Below, one piece after another: positions 9,924 to 18,019 of a stretch of 64,000 nucleotides of DNA. Made by a program: the position numbers and the translations under genes. The notes under the pieces are model-generated. The model did not search any database. It was not told the origin of the DNA and was given only the letters and a program-made list of their open reading frames with translations. The DNA is from Staphylococcus kloosii. GTDB taxonomy: Bacteria; Bacillota; Bacilli; Staphylococcales; Staphylococcaceae. The DNA lies in the NCBI RefSeq assembly GCF_003019255.1, contig NZ_CP027846.1, positions 930,001 to 994,000 of the forward strand. Reading direction: 5' to 3'. Numbering within the stretch: position 1 is the stretch's first letter; every line of letters starts with the position of its first letter.

Positions 9924-11047
9924 TGCCTAATTTTGACGATTACGTAGAATGGAGAAGACATTTTCATCAATATCCTGAAGTGTCTAAAAATGAATATGAA
10001 ACTACAAAGAAACTAAAAGAAATTTTAACTGCTTATGATATTAAAGTGCTTGATCTGCCGTTAGAAACAGGATTAATCGCAGAGGTAGGACAAGGTGATG
10101 ACTTTGTAGCAGTAAGAACTGACATTGATGCCTTGCCAATCAATGAACAAGTTGACCATGCTTTTAAATCAACAAATGAAGGTGCAATGCACGCATGTGG
10201 TCATGATATTCATATGGCAAGTATTTTAGCTGTAGCGACTAAACTTAAAGAAATTGAAGCCGATTTAAAGGGTAGAGTTAGATTATTATTTCAACCTGCC
10301 GAAGAAGTTGGTTTTGGTGCCTTAAGCCTTGTTGATACTGGTGCATTGGAAGGTGTGAAAGCAGTGTTAGGATATCATAATTTCCCTACGTTAAATATAG
10401 GTGAATTTATGGTTAAATCTGGACCGGTTACGTCTTCTGTTGACCGTTTTGAATTTAAAATTAAAGGAAAAGGTGCACATGCTGCAAAACCAGAACAAGG
10501 TAATGATACCGTCATAGTGCTCGGCCAACTTATTAATAGTATACAGTCTATAGTTAGTCGAAATATAGCGGCCTTTGATAATGCAGTTGTAACTATCGGT
10601 GAAGTTTCTTCTGGTAATACTTGGAATGTAATCGCCGATGAGGCCTATGTGCAAGGGACAGTACGTTCATTTGATCAAACAGTACGTCAAAAAATTGAAG
10701 ATAGAATGAAACAGATTGGTGATGGTTTAGCACAAGCATTTGATTTAGAAATTGAAACACTTTATCACCGTGTAACTGCTGCCGTTAGTAACGATACAAA
10801 ACTAACAAATGACGCAGTTGAAGTCGCTAAAGAAGTTGGTTATGACGTCTCAATCATGGATGAACCATTAACAATTGGTGAAGACTTCTCTGGATATTCA
10901 ACACATTATCCTAGTGTGTTTGCTTTTATTGGCTCGAATAGTGATTATGACTTACATCATCCTAAATTCGATCCAGATGAACGTATTTTAGAAACAGTGC
11001 CAGATTATTTTGTTACTTTCGTTAATAAATTGTTTGATGAGTCGTAA
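9923..11047 (+). CDS. M20 family amidohydrolase (hippurate / N-acyl-amino-acid hydrolase type)
   Basis: The 374-residue metallopeptidase-like protein shows HACGHD (90-95) and QPAEE (124-128, with catalytic and metal-binding glutamates), characteristic of the M20D group of hippurate, IAA-amino-acid and N-acyl-amino-acid hydrolases. The central dimerisation domain and the C-terminal metal-binding histidine (DLHHPKFD) are present and the length is normal. It probably removes an acyl group from an amino acid in the cytoplasm. It overlaps the SulP gene by one base and so forms an operon with a likely importer. The exact acyl substrate cannot be told. Confidence 0.87.
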   Translation: MPNFDDYVEWRRHFHQYPEVSKNEYETTKKLKEILTAYDIKVLDLPLETGLIAEVGQGDDFVAVRTDIDALPINEQVDHAFKSTNEGAMHACGHDIHMASILAVATKLKEIEADLKGRVRLLFQPAEEVGFGALSLVDTGALEGVKAVLGYHNFPTLNIGEFMVKSGPVTSSVDRFEFKIKGKGAHAAKPEQGNDTVIVLGQLINSIQSIVSRNIAAFDNAVVTIGEVSSGNTWNVIADEAYVQGTVRSFDQTVRQKIEDRMKQIGDGLAQAFDLEIETLYHRVTAAVSNDTKLTNDAVEVAKEVGYDVSIMDEPLTIGEDFSGYSTHYPSVFAFIGSNSDYDLHHPKFDPDERILETVPDYFVTFVNKLFDES

Positions 11048-11062
11048 ATTATGAATAATAAT

Positions 11063-11089
11063 GTGTAACCGATAGTGCTTCTTGGGTAT
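11063..11089 (+). promoter_or_regulatory. candidate sigma-B promoter of the SDR gene
   Basis: GTGTAA at 11063-11068 and GGGTAT at 11084-11089, 15 bases apart, match 5/6 and 6/6 of the sigma-B consensus (GTTTAA, N12-15, GGGTAT). The SDR start codon is 35 bases downstream. The related Bacillus dehydrogenases are general-stress proteins. Confidence 0.5.
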
Positions 11090-11124
11090 TTATTATCATA
11101 ACTTGATTTAAAGGAGTTTTGATT

Positions 11125-12006
11125 ATGCCAAATACAGATCCTAGAAGTAAATATTCAAATGCAGATTTTCCAAAACAAGAGCAACCTATTCCAGGGTTAC
11201 AGAGCGAATTAAATCCTCAACCCGATTGTGGGGAAACATCATATACAGGTCACGATAGATTATTAGATTACAAAATGTTAGTAACTGGTGGCGATTCAGC
11301 TATTGGTCGTGCCGCGGCTATCGCTTATGCGAAAGAAGGTGCAGACGTAGCTATAAACTATTTACCAGCTGAAGAAGAAGACGCGCAACAAGTTAAACAA
11401 GTCATAGAACAAGCTGGCAGAAAAGCTGTCTTGATCCCAGGTGATTTAAGAAATGAACAATTTAATTATGATTTAATTGAACAAGCACAAGAGCAATTAG
11501 GTGGCTTAGATAACGTAACAACCGTCGCTGGTCACCAACAATATCGCGACAATATTAAGGGTTTTGACACGGCTTCATTTACCGAAACGTTTGAAACTAA
11601 TGTATATCCAATATTTTGGTTAGTGCGAAAAGCGGTAGATTATTTAAAACCAGGTGCAACGATTACAACAACGTCATCAGTACAAGGTTATAATCCTAGC
11701 CCGATTTTACACGATTATGCCGCATCTAAAGCAGCAATTATATCTTTAACTAAAAGCTTGTCAGAAGAACTCGGTGGCCAAGGTATTAGAGTAAACTGTG
11801 TTGCACCAGGGCCTTTCTGGTCACCATTGCAAATTTCTGGTGGTCAGCCTCAAGAAAAAATACCACACTTTGGTCAAAAAGAAGTATTAGGTAGAGCTGG
11901 ACAACCAGTAGAACTTGCAGGTACTTACGTACATTTAGCGGCTGAGGAGTCTAGTTATACAACTGGCCAAGTATACGGTGTTACTGGTGGTACGCAATTA
12001 GACTAG
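11125..12006 (+). CDS. short-chain dehydrogenase, general-stress type
   Basis: This 293-residue SDR has the extended N-terminus (about 45 residues before the Rossmann fold) of the YdaD/YhdF/YghA group. The NAD(P)-binding motif TGGDSAIG is at 54-61 and the catalytic Ser-Tyr-Lys set at about S184/S185, Y198 and K202. A TTG two codons upstream is possible, but AAGGAG at 11111-11116 fits the ATG at 11125. Family members are NADPH-dependent aldehyde or glucose dehydrogenases whose true substrate is poorly known. The gene stands alone behind a sigma-B-like promoter, suggesting a stress role. Confidence 0.88.
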   Translation: MPNTDPRSKYSNADFPKQEQPIPGLQSELNPQPDCGETSYTGHDRLLDYKMLVTGGDSAIGRAAAIAYAKEGADVAINYLPAEEEDAQQVKQVIEQAGRKAVLIPGDLRNEQFNYDLIEQAQEQLGGLDNVTTVAGHQQYRDNIKGFDTASFTETFETNVYPIFWLVRKAVDYLKPGATITTTSSVQGYNPSPILHDYAASKAAIISLTKSLSEELGGQGIRVNCVAPGPFWSPLQISGGQPQEKIPHFGQKEVLGRAGQPVELAGTYVHLAAEESSYTTGQVYGVTGGTQLD

Positions 12007-12113
12007 TGCAACAACTTGGCGATGAAAATCAGGAATATTTTTGTTATACAATAGAGGCATTGAATAAAGTAAAAGCATGCCATAGTCTCAATAAGAATAA
12101 GCAGTGGCTAATA

Positions 12114-12152
12114 GAATTGAAAATACGCTAATATTTTGCGTGTTTTCAATTC
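12114..12152. repeat. 15-bp inverted repeat before the flavin reductase gene
   Basis: GAATTGAAAATACGC (12114-12128) and GCGTGTTTTCAATTC (12138-12152) pair with one wobble around a 9-nt loop. No strong T run follows on the plus strand, so it is either a weak terminator of the SDR transcript or an mRNA or operator element of the next gene, whose ribosome binding site begins at 12166. Confidence 0.7.
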
Positions 12153-12177
12153 TTGTCATTTGTGCAGGAGTGTTATT

Positions 12178-12789
12178 ATGAAACAGTTAAATCCACAAGA
12201 ATTATCAAAACAACAAAATTATAAATTATTAAGTGGCAGTGTAATTCCACGTCCAATCGCTTTTGTAACGACGCAAGATAGTACGGGGAATATAAACGCT
12301 GCGCCGTTTAGTTTTTTTAATGTCGTTAATAGTGCACCTCCGATGATTATGATTTCAACGGGTAGAAATAATGGGAAACGCAAAGATACTTCACTAAATA
12401 TCGAAGAAACAGAAAACTTTGTAGTGCATATTACTGATAGTGATAATGTTGAAGACGTGAATATTACAGCTGCACCAATAGAACGAGAAGAAAATGAAAT
12501 TGAGCGCACTCAAATGGAGTTGATAGACTCTACAGTTGTTGATGCTCCAAGCGTAAAAAATGCTAAAGTACGTATGGAATGTAAACTTGACCGTCTTATT
12601 CAATTAGGTGATGAACTTGAAGGTTCAGATTTAATAATTGGTGAAGTCGTCATGTTCCACATAGATGATCAAGTTTATTTCGAAGATAGTAAAATATACG
12701 CAGAAACTCTACAACCCATTGCTAGGTTATCTGGGAATGATTATGCGCGTCTAGGAGATAAATTTACGATTGAACGTCCAACTGAATAA
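12178..12789 (+). CDS. flavin reductase-like protein (FMN-binding split barrel)
   Basis: The 203-residue protein belongs to the flavoredoxin / DIM6-NTAB group of NAD(P)H:FMN reductase-like proteins. The PRPIAFVTTQD segment followed by NAAPFSFFNVVNSAPPMIMI is the typical FMN-binding start. An in-frame TTG lies upstream, but AGGAG at 12166-12170 fits the ATG at 12178. The physiological acceptor is unknown. It is a single gene with a large inverted repeat before it. Confidence 0.85.
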   Translation: MKQLNPQELSKQQNYKLLSGSVIPRPIAFVTTQDSTGNINAAPFSFFNVVNSAPPMIMISTGRNNGKRKDTSLNIEETENFVVHITDSDNVEDVNITAAPIEREENEIERTQMELIDSTVVDAPSVKNAKVRMECKLDRLIQLGDELEGSDLIIGEVVMFHIDDQVYFEDSKIYAETLQPIARLSGNDYARLGDKFTIERPTE

Positions 12790-13022
12790 AGGTAAACCTA
12801 TATATGTACATCATTTATTATTTATGTCAATTTGACTTATAAGTGTAAATAGTGTAACGTATATACGAATTTATTTAATTTATCTATGAATGCAAAACGT
12901 GAAAATGTTCGTAATATTACTGAGAATTTTAATGGCATTATATAGGTAAATAAGACTAACTATACACTCTTTTCTTCATTATTAAGAAAAGAGTTTTTTA
13001 TTTTTAAGAGAGTAGGTTGAAT
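12790..13022 (+). promoter_or_regulatory. long leader of the nhaC-type gene
   Basis: No gene fits in these 233 bases. The only clear element is the terminator at 12967-12999. I looked for lysine, SAM and T-box motifs and did not see any. The region may be an attenuated leader or a small transcript ending before the gene. Confidence 0.35.
12967..12999 (+). terminator. terminator or attenuator directly before the nhaC-type gene
   Basis: CTCTTTTCTT and AAGAAAAGAG enclose a 7-nt loop, followed by TTTTTTATTTT. It ends only about 20 bases before the ATG at 13023, so the gene's own transcript must start upstream and read through, or start within the last bases. Confidence 0.75.
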
Positions 13023-14336
13023 ATGAAAGAGAAACAAAAAGGTAATTTATGGGCACTATCGCCACTGTTATTATTTGTCTTACTGTTTTTAGGTATAGGT
13101 ATAATTACTGGTGATTTTACTACAATGCCACTTAACGTTGCTATCGTGATTGCCTCAGTATATGGTTTATTGTTATATCGTAAAGAAACGTTTGCAAAAA
13201 AAGTGGAAGTATTTACAAAAGGTGCGGGGCATTCAAATATTGTATTAATGATGATTATCTTTATTTTGGCTGGCGCTTTTTCTCAAACTACAGAAGATAT
13301 GGGAGGCGTCCAATCAACAGTTAATCTAGGATTGACGTTAATACCAGAAAACTTATTGATTGTCGGATTGTTCATTATTTGTATGTTCGTTTCTATTTCT
13401 ATGGGTACTTCTGTAGGTACAGTTGCAGCAATTGCACCAGTTGGATTCGGGTTAAGTCAAGCAACAGATGTTTCTGCCGCGCTAACGATGGCCACTGTAG
13501 TTGGTGGTGCTATGTTTGGTGACAATTTATCAATGATTTCTGATACAACGATTGCTGCCGTTCGTACGCAAAAGACTAAGATGAGTGATAAGTTTAAAGT
13601 CAATTTTAAAATTGTCTTACCAGGTGCAATTTTAACGATTATTGTATTGTGGTTTATGACACATGGTACGCACATTGATAGCACGAAAGATTATGATTTT
13701 AATATAGTTAAGGTAATTCCTTACTTAGTAGTGTTAATTTTAGCCCTTGTCGGTATCAATGTAATACTTGTACTTATTGGCGGTACTGTATTATCAGCAA
13801 TTATAGGCTTGATTGACGGCTCATTTAACTGGACACATCTATTGAAATCAATTTCTAAAGGTATAATAGGTATGGAAGACATCGCTATGATTGCTTTATT
13901 AATTGGTGGACTAGTTGCATTGATTGAATATTATGGTGGTATTGCATGGCTCTTGAATTTTATTAGAAGCAAAGTTAAATCTAAAAGAGGCGCTGAATTT
14001 GGTATTGCGAGCTTGGTAAGTGTTGCAGACATTTCTACAGCTAATAATACAATATCTATTCTTATGGCCGGAACGCTCGCTAAAGATATTTCAGACGAGT
14101 TTGACGTTGATCCAAGAAAATCAGCTAGTATATTAGATATATTTGCGAGTTGTTTCCAAGGATTTGTACCATACAGTCCTCAATTAATAGCAGCTGCTGG
14201 TGTCGCTAAAATATCACCAGTAGAACTAATGGGTTATAGTTTTTATCCAATTCTATTAGGTATTTGTGGTTTAATTGCGATATTCTTTAAACTGCCTAAA
14301 TTAAATAACAAGAAAAAACAAAAGACAGCATATTAA
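13023..14336 (+). CDS. NhaC family Na+/H+ antiporter-like transporter
   Basis: The 437-residue membrane protein has about 11 transmembrane helices. It carries the conserved GTSVGTVAAIAPVGFGLS segment and the GDNLSMISDTTIAA segment with charged residues inside the membrane, as in NhaC-type antiporters. Members exchange sodium for protons or for organic acids and amines, so the cargo here is open. Start: a TTG lies two codons upstream, but AGAGAGTAGG fits the ATG at 13023. A second NhaC paralogue with a different N-terminus lies at 43055. Confidence 0.88.
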   Translation: MKEKQKGNLWALSPLLLFVLLFLGIGIITGDFTTMPLNVAIVIASVYGLLLYRKETFAKKVEVFTKGAGHSNIVLMMIIFILAGAFSQTTEDMGGVQSTVNLGLTLIPENLLIVGLFIICMFVSISMGTSVGTVAAIAPVGFGLSQATDVSAALTMATVVGGAMFGDNLSMISDTTIAAVRTQKTKMSDKFKVNFKIVLPGAILTIIVLWFMTHGTHIDSTKDYDFNIVKVIPYLVVLILALVGINVILVLIGGTVLSAIIGLIDGSFNWTHLLKSISKGIIGMEDIAMIALLIGGLVALIEYYGGIAWLLNFIRSKVKSKRGAEFGIASLVSVADISTANNTISILMAGTLAKDISDEFDVDPRKSASILDIFASCFQGFVPYSPQLIAAAGVAKISPVELMGYSFYPILLGICGLIAIFFKLPKLNNKKKQKTAY

Positions 14337-14500
14337 TAATACCTAAATAGCTTGTGTTTATATAATTATTGATGCGTAATATTGACGTGAGCGAAAAATA
14401 TCCAGTAAAGTTGTTAAGTGGGTATTATTTATGTAATTAAAGCAATAATTGTTTAGGATATTCAAATAATAAGTTAATATAAATATAAGAGGGAAAGTAG

Positions 14501-15022
14501 GTGACGAATATGGCCAAATATAATGTGGAAAACGATAACGTTAATGTGAACCTAGAAAGGTTATTTAAATCTTCTCCTGAACTTTTGTATCGTGCATGGA
14601 CGGACGAAAGATTACTTAAGCGTTGGTTTATGACTTCAGAAAGAACAAATCAACTTATTCAAATCGATGCTCAAGAACAAGGTTCTTATAAAATTATAGA
14701 TATACGTAAAGGCAAAGAGAACAAAGTTCAAGGCCGATTTGAGTCATTAGAAGAAAATGAATATATAGCAATGACGATAGGCATGCCTGAAATTAGTGAA
14801 GCGGAAGATAAGATTACTGTTGAAATTTTTGAAAGAGAAGCAGGTATTACACAAATGATTTTTAATTATAATGCGGTAGTACCTAAAGAAAGAAGACTTT
14901 CAAATTTAGAATATAAACAAAAGAAAAAAGAATATCATGATTCTACTGCACACGGATTTGAAATGATGTTCGATAAGTTACAACAAGTAATAGCAGATGA
15001 ACGTGAAAATGGGTCTAATTAA
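14501..15022 (+). CDS. SRPBCC / AHSA1 domain protein
   Basis: The 173-residue protein has the START-like fold of the AHSA1 group. The N-terminal VNLERLFKSSPELLYRAWTDE and RLLKRWFM are typical. These soluble helix-grip proteins bind hydrophobic ligands, and no enzymatic role is assigned in staphylococci. GTG at 14501 is preceded by GAGGG at a good distance. An ATG at 14510 is an alternative. A 164-base gap without other features separates it from the NhaC gene. Confidence 0.85.
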   Translation: MTNMAKYNVENDNVNVNLERLFKSSPELLYRAWTDERLLKRWFMTSERTNQLIQIDAQEQGSYKIIDIRKGKENKVQGRFESLEENEYIAMTIGMPEISEAEDKITVEIFEREAGITQMIFNYNAVVPKERRLSNLEYKQKKKEYHDSTAHGFEMMFDKLQQVIADERENGSN

Positions 15023-15028
15023 ATAATT

Positions 15029-15067
15029 AAAAGCTAGGATGAAGTAGATGCTCATCCTAGCTTTTTT
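15029..15067. terminator. bidirectional terminator
   Basis: AGCTAGGATGA (15032-15042) and TCATCCTAGCT (15052-15062), flanked by A and T runs, lie between two convergent genes. Confidence 0.85.
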
Positions 15068-15083
15068 AGTTACTTATTTTAAA

Positions 15084-15842
15084 TTAAAGTGTACCAAATT
15101 CTATACGCTCATTAAACTTCCTTACAACAGTTTCGAAAAAGATATGATAACTAATGAAGCTTGAATAATCAGTGCCATCATGAAGGTAAAATGTATTACT
15201 GGAAACATAAACATTATAATTAGCTTTTTGCGCCAAGTTGTTGTCTTTTAATGTCGTCACTGAAATAAAATATTGTTGTTTAAGTTGTAAGGCGTTTGTG
15301 ATCTCCGGTATTTGATAAGATTCTCCAGATAACGAAATAATGAAGAATAAATCTTGAGGCGTCGACTTGTTTAATATCATTTTTAATTCATGTACATCAT
15401 GTAAAACGATGATATTTTTATGTATTGTTAATAATACACGTTGTGCTTCTTGAGCGACATTTAATTGTGCTAATCCCGTGCCGTATAGATAGATTGTTTC
15501 TGCTTCTAATAATTTGTCTGTAATGAGCTTATAGTCAATGCGTTCTAAATAGGCGAAGGTATTTTTAATTTCTTGCTGAAATCCTTCAATTGAATCTGAA
15601 GGTAATTGTTTCACTTGTTCAGTTTCAAATTTTAGGTATGATTTAAAATCGCTATAACCATCGAAACCCAATTTTTTAGTGAAGCGATGTATAGAAGCAT
15701 TAGAAGCATGCGTTTGAGCGGCAAGATCTTGTATTTTCATCGATTTACATGCTTGAATATGTGTATTAATAAATTGAGCGATATGTAAATCATTATCGTT
15801 AAGCTTATCGAAATTTTTATTTAGTCTTTCATCTAAAAACAA
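15084..15842 (-). CDS. RpiR family regulator of the glucoside PTS
   Basis: The 252-residue protein has an N-terminal helix-turn-helix of the RpiR type (about residues 20-75, AAQTHASNASIHRFTKKLGFDG) and a C-terminal SIS sugar-phosphate-binding domain (about 105-240, with YLYGTGLAQ and FFIISLSGES). Start is TTG at 15842 after GAGGTG. It is divergent from the PTS permease gene, so it probably senses the phosphorylated sugar that permease imports, as GlvR does for glvA operons in Bacillus. The intergenic region holds TGAAAA-type palindromes and a cre. Confidence 0.88.
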   Translation of the reverse strand: MFLDERLNKNFDKLNDNDLHIAQFINTHIQACKSMKIQDLAAQTHASNASIHRFTKKLGFDGYSDFKSYLKFETEQVKQLPSDSIEGFQQEIKNTFAYLERIDYKLITDKLLEAETIYLYGTGLAQLNVAQEAQRVLLTIHKNIIVLHDVHELKMILNKSTPQDLFFIISLSGESYQIPEITNALQLKQQYFISVTTLKDNNLAQKANYNVYVSSNTFYLHDGTDYSSFISYHIFFETVVRKFNERIEFGTL

Positions 15843-15860
15843 GTTAGCACCTCATTTGTT

Positions 15861-15892
15861 TGAAAATATTTTCGGTTTTTGAAAATATAATC
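15861..15892. promoter_or_regulatory. palindromic operator candidate for the RpiR regulator
   Basis: The perfect palindrome GAAAATATTTTC (15862-15873) is followed 19 bases later by the related GAAAATATAATC (15881-15892). It sits just before the regulator's start codon, in the shared promoter region with the PTS gene. Confidence 0.5.
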
Positions 15893-15937
15893 TGATTATA
15901 CAAAACATTTCAAAATGACGTCAAACTGTTGTTTAAA

Positions 15938-15951
15938 TGTAAGCGTTTACT
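15938..15951 (+). promoter_or_regulatory. CcpA site (cre) before the PTS gene
   Basis: TGTAAGCGTTTACT matches all 14 positions of TGWAARCGYTWNCW. It is 89 bases before the permease start. Confidence 0.8.
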
Positions 15952-16040
15952 ATAACATATAATTAAGTAAAAAAATTGAAAAATAAATTAACTGTAAAGC
16001 ATTATACAATCAATTTTTATAAAAGTATTGGGGTGTCTAT

Positions 16041-17624
16041 ATGAATGCAATTAAACGTTTTGGTAGTGCTATGATTGTACCCGTACTTATGTTTGCTTTC
16101 TTCGGGATAGTTTTAGGGTTTGCGACTTTATTTAAAAACCCGTCTATAATGGGAAGTATTGCGGATAGTGGTACGGCTTGGACTAAAGTTTGGACAGTAA
16201 TTGAATCTGGTGGTTGGACCATTTTCAATCATATGGAAATAGTTTTTGTGGTAGGTTTACCAATTTCTCTAGCTAAAAAAGCATCGGGACATGCGACATT
16301 AGCAGCATTAATGGGGTATTTAATGTTTAATACGTTTATTAATGCTATATTAACGCAATGGCCTCATACTTTTGGGGCTAACTTTAATAAAGGTGTAGAA
16401 AATGTTACTGGGTTAAAAGCTATTGCCGGTATTGATACATTGGATACTAATATTTTAGGTGCGATCATTATTTCTAGTATAGTAACTTGGATACATAATA
16501 GATATTACAGTAAAAAATTGCCTGAGATGTTAGGTATTTTCCAAGGATTAACTTTTGTTGTTACGATTTCATTCTTTGTAATGTTACCTATTGCGCTAAT
16601 TACATGTATTGTATGGCCAACAGTTCAAGATGCGATTTCGTCACTACAAGGTTTCATTATAGGATCTGGTTATGTAGGCGTTTGGTTATATCACTTCTTA
16701 GAAAGAGTACTTATACCTACAGGTTTACATCACTTCATTTACGCACCAGTTGAAGTTGGGCCAGTCGTAGTTAATGATGGCTTGAAAGCTGAATGGTTCA
16801 GACATGTAAATGATTTTGCTAAAAGTACTAAACCGTTAAAAGACCAATTCCATTATGGCTTTATGTTACAAGGGAATGGTAAAGTATTTGGTGCTATCGG
16901 TATAGCATTGGCAATGTATTCTACGACGCCTAAAGAAAATAAGAAAAAAGTTGCGGCGTTATTAATACCAGCAACATTAACTGCAGTAGTCGTTGGTATC
17001 ACTGAACCATTAGAATTTACGTTCTTATTTATTGCACCATATTTATTTGTAATTCATGCAATATTAGCTGCAACAATGGATACAATAATGTATGGATTTG
17101 GGCTAGTAGGTAACTTTGGCGGAGGGCTAATCGACTTCTTTGCTACTAACTGGATACCGCTAGGACAAAACCATTGGATGACATATTTAATCCAAATTAT
17201 TATCGGCTTAATTTTTACAGGTATTTATTTTGTAGTATTCAGATTTTTAATTTTGAAATTCGACATACCGTTACCGGGACGTAAAAAGGAAGAAGAAAAT
17301 GTGAAACTTTATAGTAAAAATGATTATAAAGAAAGTAAAGGCGGAGCGACTACTACAGCTTCTACAGGTAATGAATATGAAGATAAAGCTATCTACTATT
17401 TAGAAGGTTTAGGTGGAGCTGACAATATTAAAGACGTGACAAATTGTGCGACAAGATTACGTTTAACTGTCAATGATCCTGAAAAAGTTGAAGGTAACGA
17501 TTACTTTATTCACAATCAACAAGCTCATGGCTTGGTTAAAAGCGGGAAAAATGTACAAGTGATCGTTGGAATGTCAGTGCCACAAGTTAGAGAAGCATTT
17601 GAGGAAATTTTAAATAATAAATAA
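16041..17624 (+). CDS. glvC: PTS alpha-glucoside transporter, EIICB
   Basis: The 527-residue permease has a membrane EIIC domain (about 1-410) with the ITEPLEFTF motif at 320-328. A linker follows, then a C-terminal EIIB domain (about 445-527) whose phosphorylation cysteine is C469 in TNCATRL. There is no EIIA domain, so a general or glucose EIIA must donate the phosphate. The order EIIC-EIIB and the sequence match the maltose/alpha-glucoside (GlvC/MalP) group. ATG at 16041 follows GGGGTG. A partner 6-phospho-alpha-glucosidase gene is not adjacent, so the sugar is inferred. Confidence 0.85.
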   Translation: MNAIKRFGSAMIVPVLMFAFFGIVLGFATLFKNPSIMGSIADSGTAWTKVWTVIESGGWTIFNHMEIVFVVGLPISLAKKASGHATLAALMGYLMFNTFINAILTQWPHTFGANFNKGVENVTGLKAIAGIDTLDTNILGAIIISSIVTWIHNRYYSKKLPEMLGIFQGLTFVVTISFFVMLPIALITCIVWPTVQDAISSLQGFIIGSGYVGVWLYHFLERVLIPTGLHHFIYAPVEVGPVVVNDGLKAEWFRHVNDFAKSTKPLKDQFHYGFMLQGNGKVFGAIGIALAMYSTTPKENKKKVAALLIPATLTAVVVGITEPLEFTFLFIAPYLFVIHAILAATMDTIMYGFGLVGNFGGGLIDFFATNWIPLGQNHWMTYLIQIIIGLIFTGIYFVVFRFLILKFDIPLPGRKKEEENVKLYSKNDYKESKGGATTTASTGNEYEDKAIYYLEGLGGADNIKDVTNCATRLRLTVNDPEKVEGNDYFIHNQQAHGLVKSGKNVQVIVGMSVPQVREAFEEILNNK

Positions 17625-17680
17625 TTGAATTAAACGAATAATATTAAAAAAGTTTACGACATCATTCCTAACTCAAATTA

Positions 17681-17734
17681 AATAACACCTCATTCTACTG
17701 ATTTATTCAGTAAAAATGAGGTGCTATTTTTTTT
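17681..17734 (+). terminator. terminator after the glucoside PTS gene
   Basis: A long imperfect stem pairs AACACCTCATT with AATGAGGTGCTATT around TACTGATTTATTCAGTA. A run of eight T residues follows. Confidence 0.85.
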
Positions 17735-17743
17735 ATAATCTAC

Positions 17744-17844
17744 GATTTTGTTCGTACATGCTTGCCTTGATTTAGGATAATATGGCTCGAGCCTGTAGTC
17801 TCTCACTCATATGATTCCCTCAGGCGTCAGCACGATGCAAAATC
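17744..17844. repeat. diverged single copy of the structured 85-bp repeat family
   Basis: The 101-bp element ends in GATTTTG and CAAAATC. In the middle it has GGCTCGAGCCTGTAGTCTC, identical over 19 bases to the five repeats at 37764-38573. The right half ATTCCCTCAGGCGTCA parallels ATTCCGTCAGGAGTCT of the array. Its side hairpin differs in sequence but still pairs (GATTTAGGATAATATG region with CATATGATTCCCTC), which suggests that structure is kept. Confidence 0.75.
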
Positions 17845-17932
17845 ATTACAAAGTTAAAATTTTATACAAAAAATAAAGCACGCTCGTATAATTTAATTAA
17901 TCATGACAAAAACCAAATTAACGAGGTGCCTC

Positions 17933-18019
17933 ATGTATAAAGATTATAATATGTTTCAAACTCTTTATTTATACCATTTAATGAATGTAATTAAGAAATA
18001 CGCTCTTTACGAGTACTAG
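17933..18019 (+). pseudogene. remnant of an IS1182/IS1272-type transposase start
   Basis: After ACGAGGTGCC an ATG opens MYKDYNM, the first residues of staphylococcal IS1272-type transposases as I remember them. The upstream leader (about 17873-17932) also looks like the left end of such an element. After residue 7 the similarity stops and the frame ends after 28 codons. I see no further transposase sequence. It is therefore a decayed 5' fragment, not a working element. The fragment's tail overlaps the end of the next gene on the opposite strand. Confidence 0.55.

Noticed and set aside
12790..12966. Lysine or SAM riboswitch in the leader of the nhaC-type gene
   Set aside because: None of the conserved core sequences of those classes is visible and the stretch is too poor in G and C.
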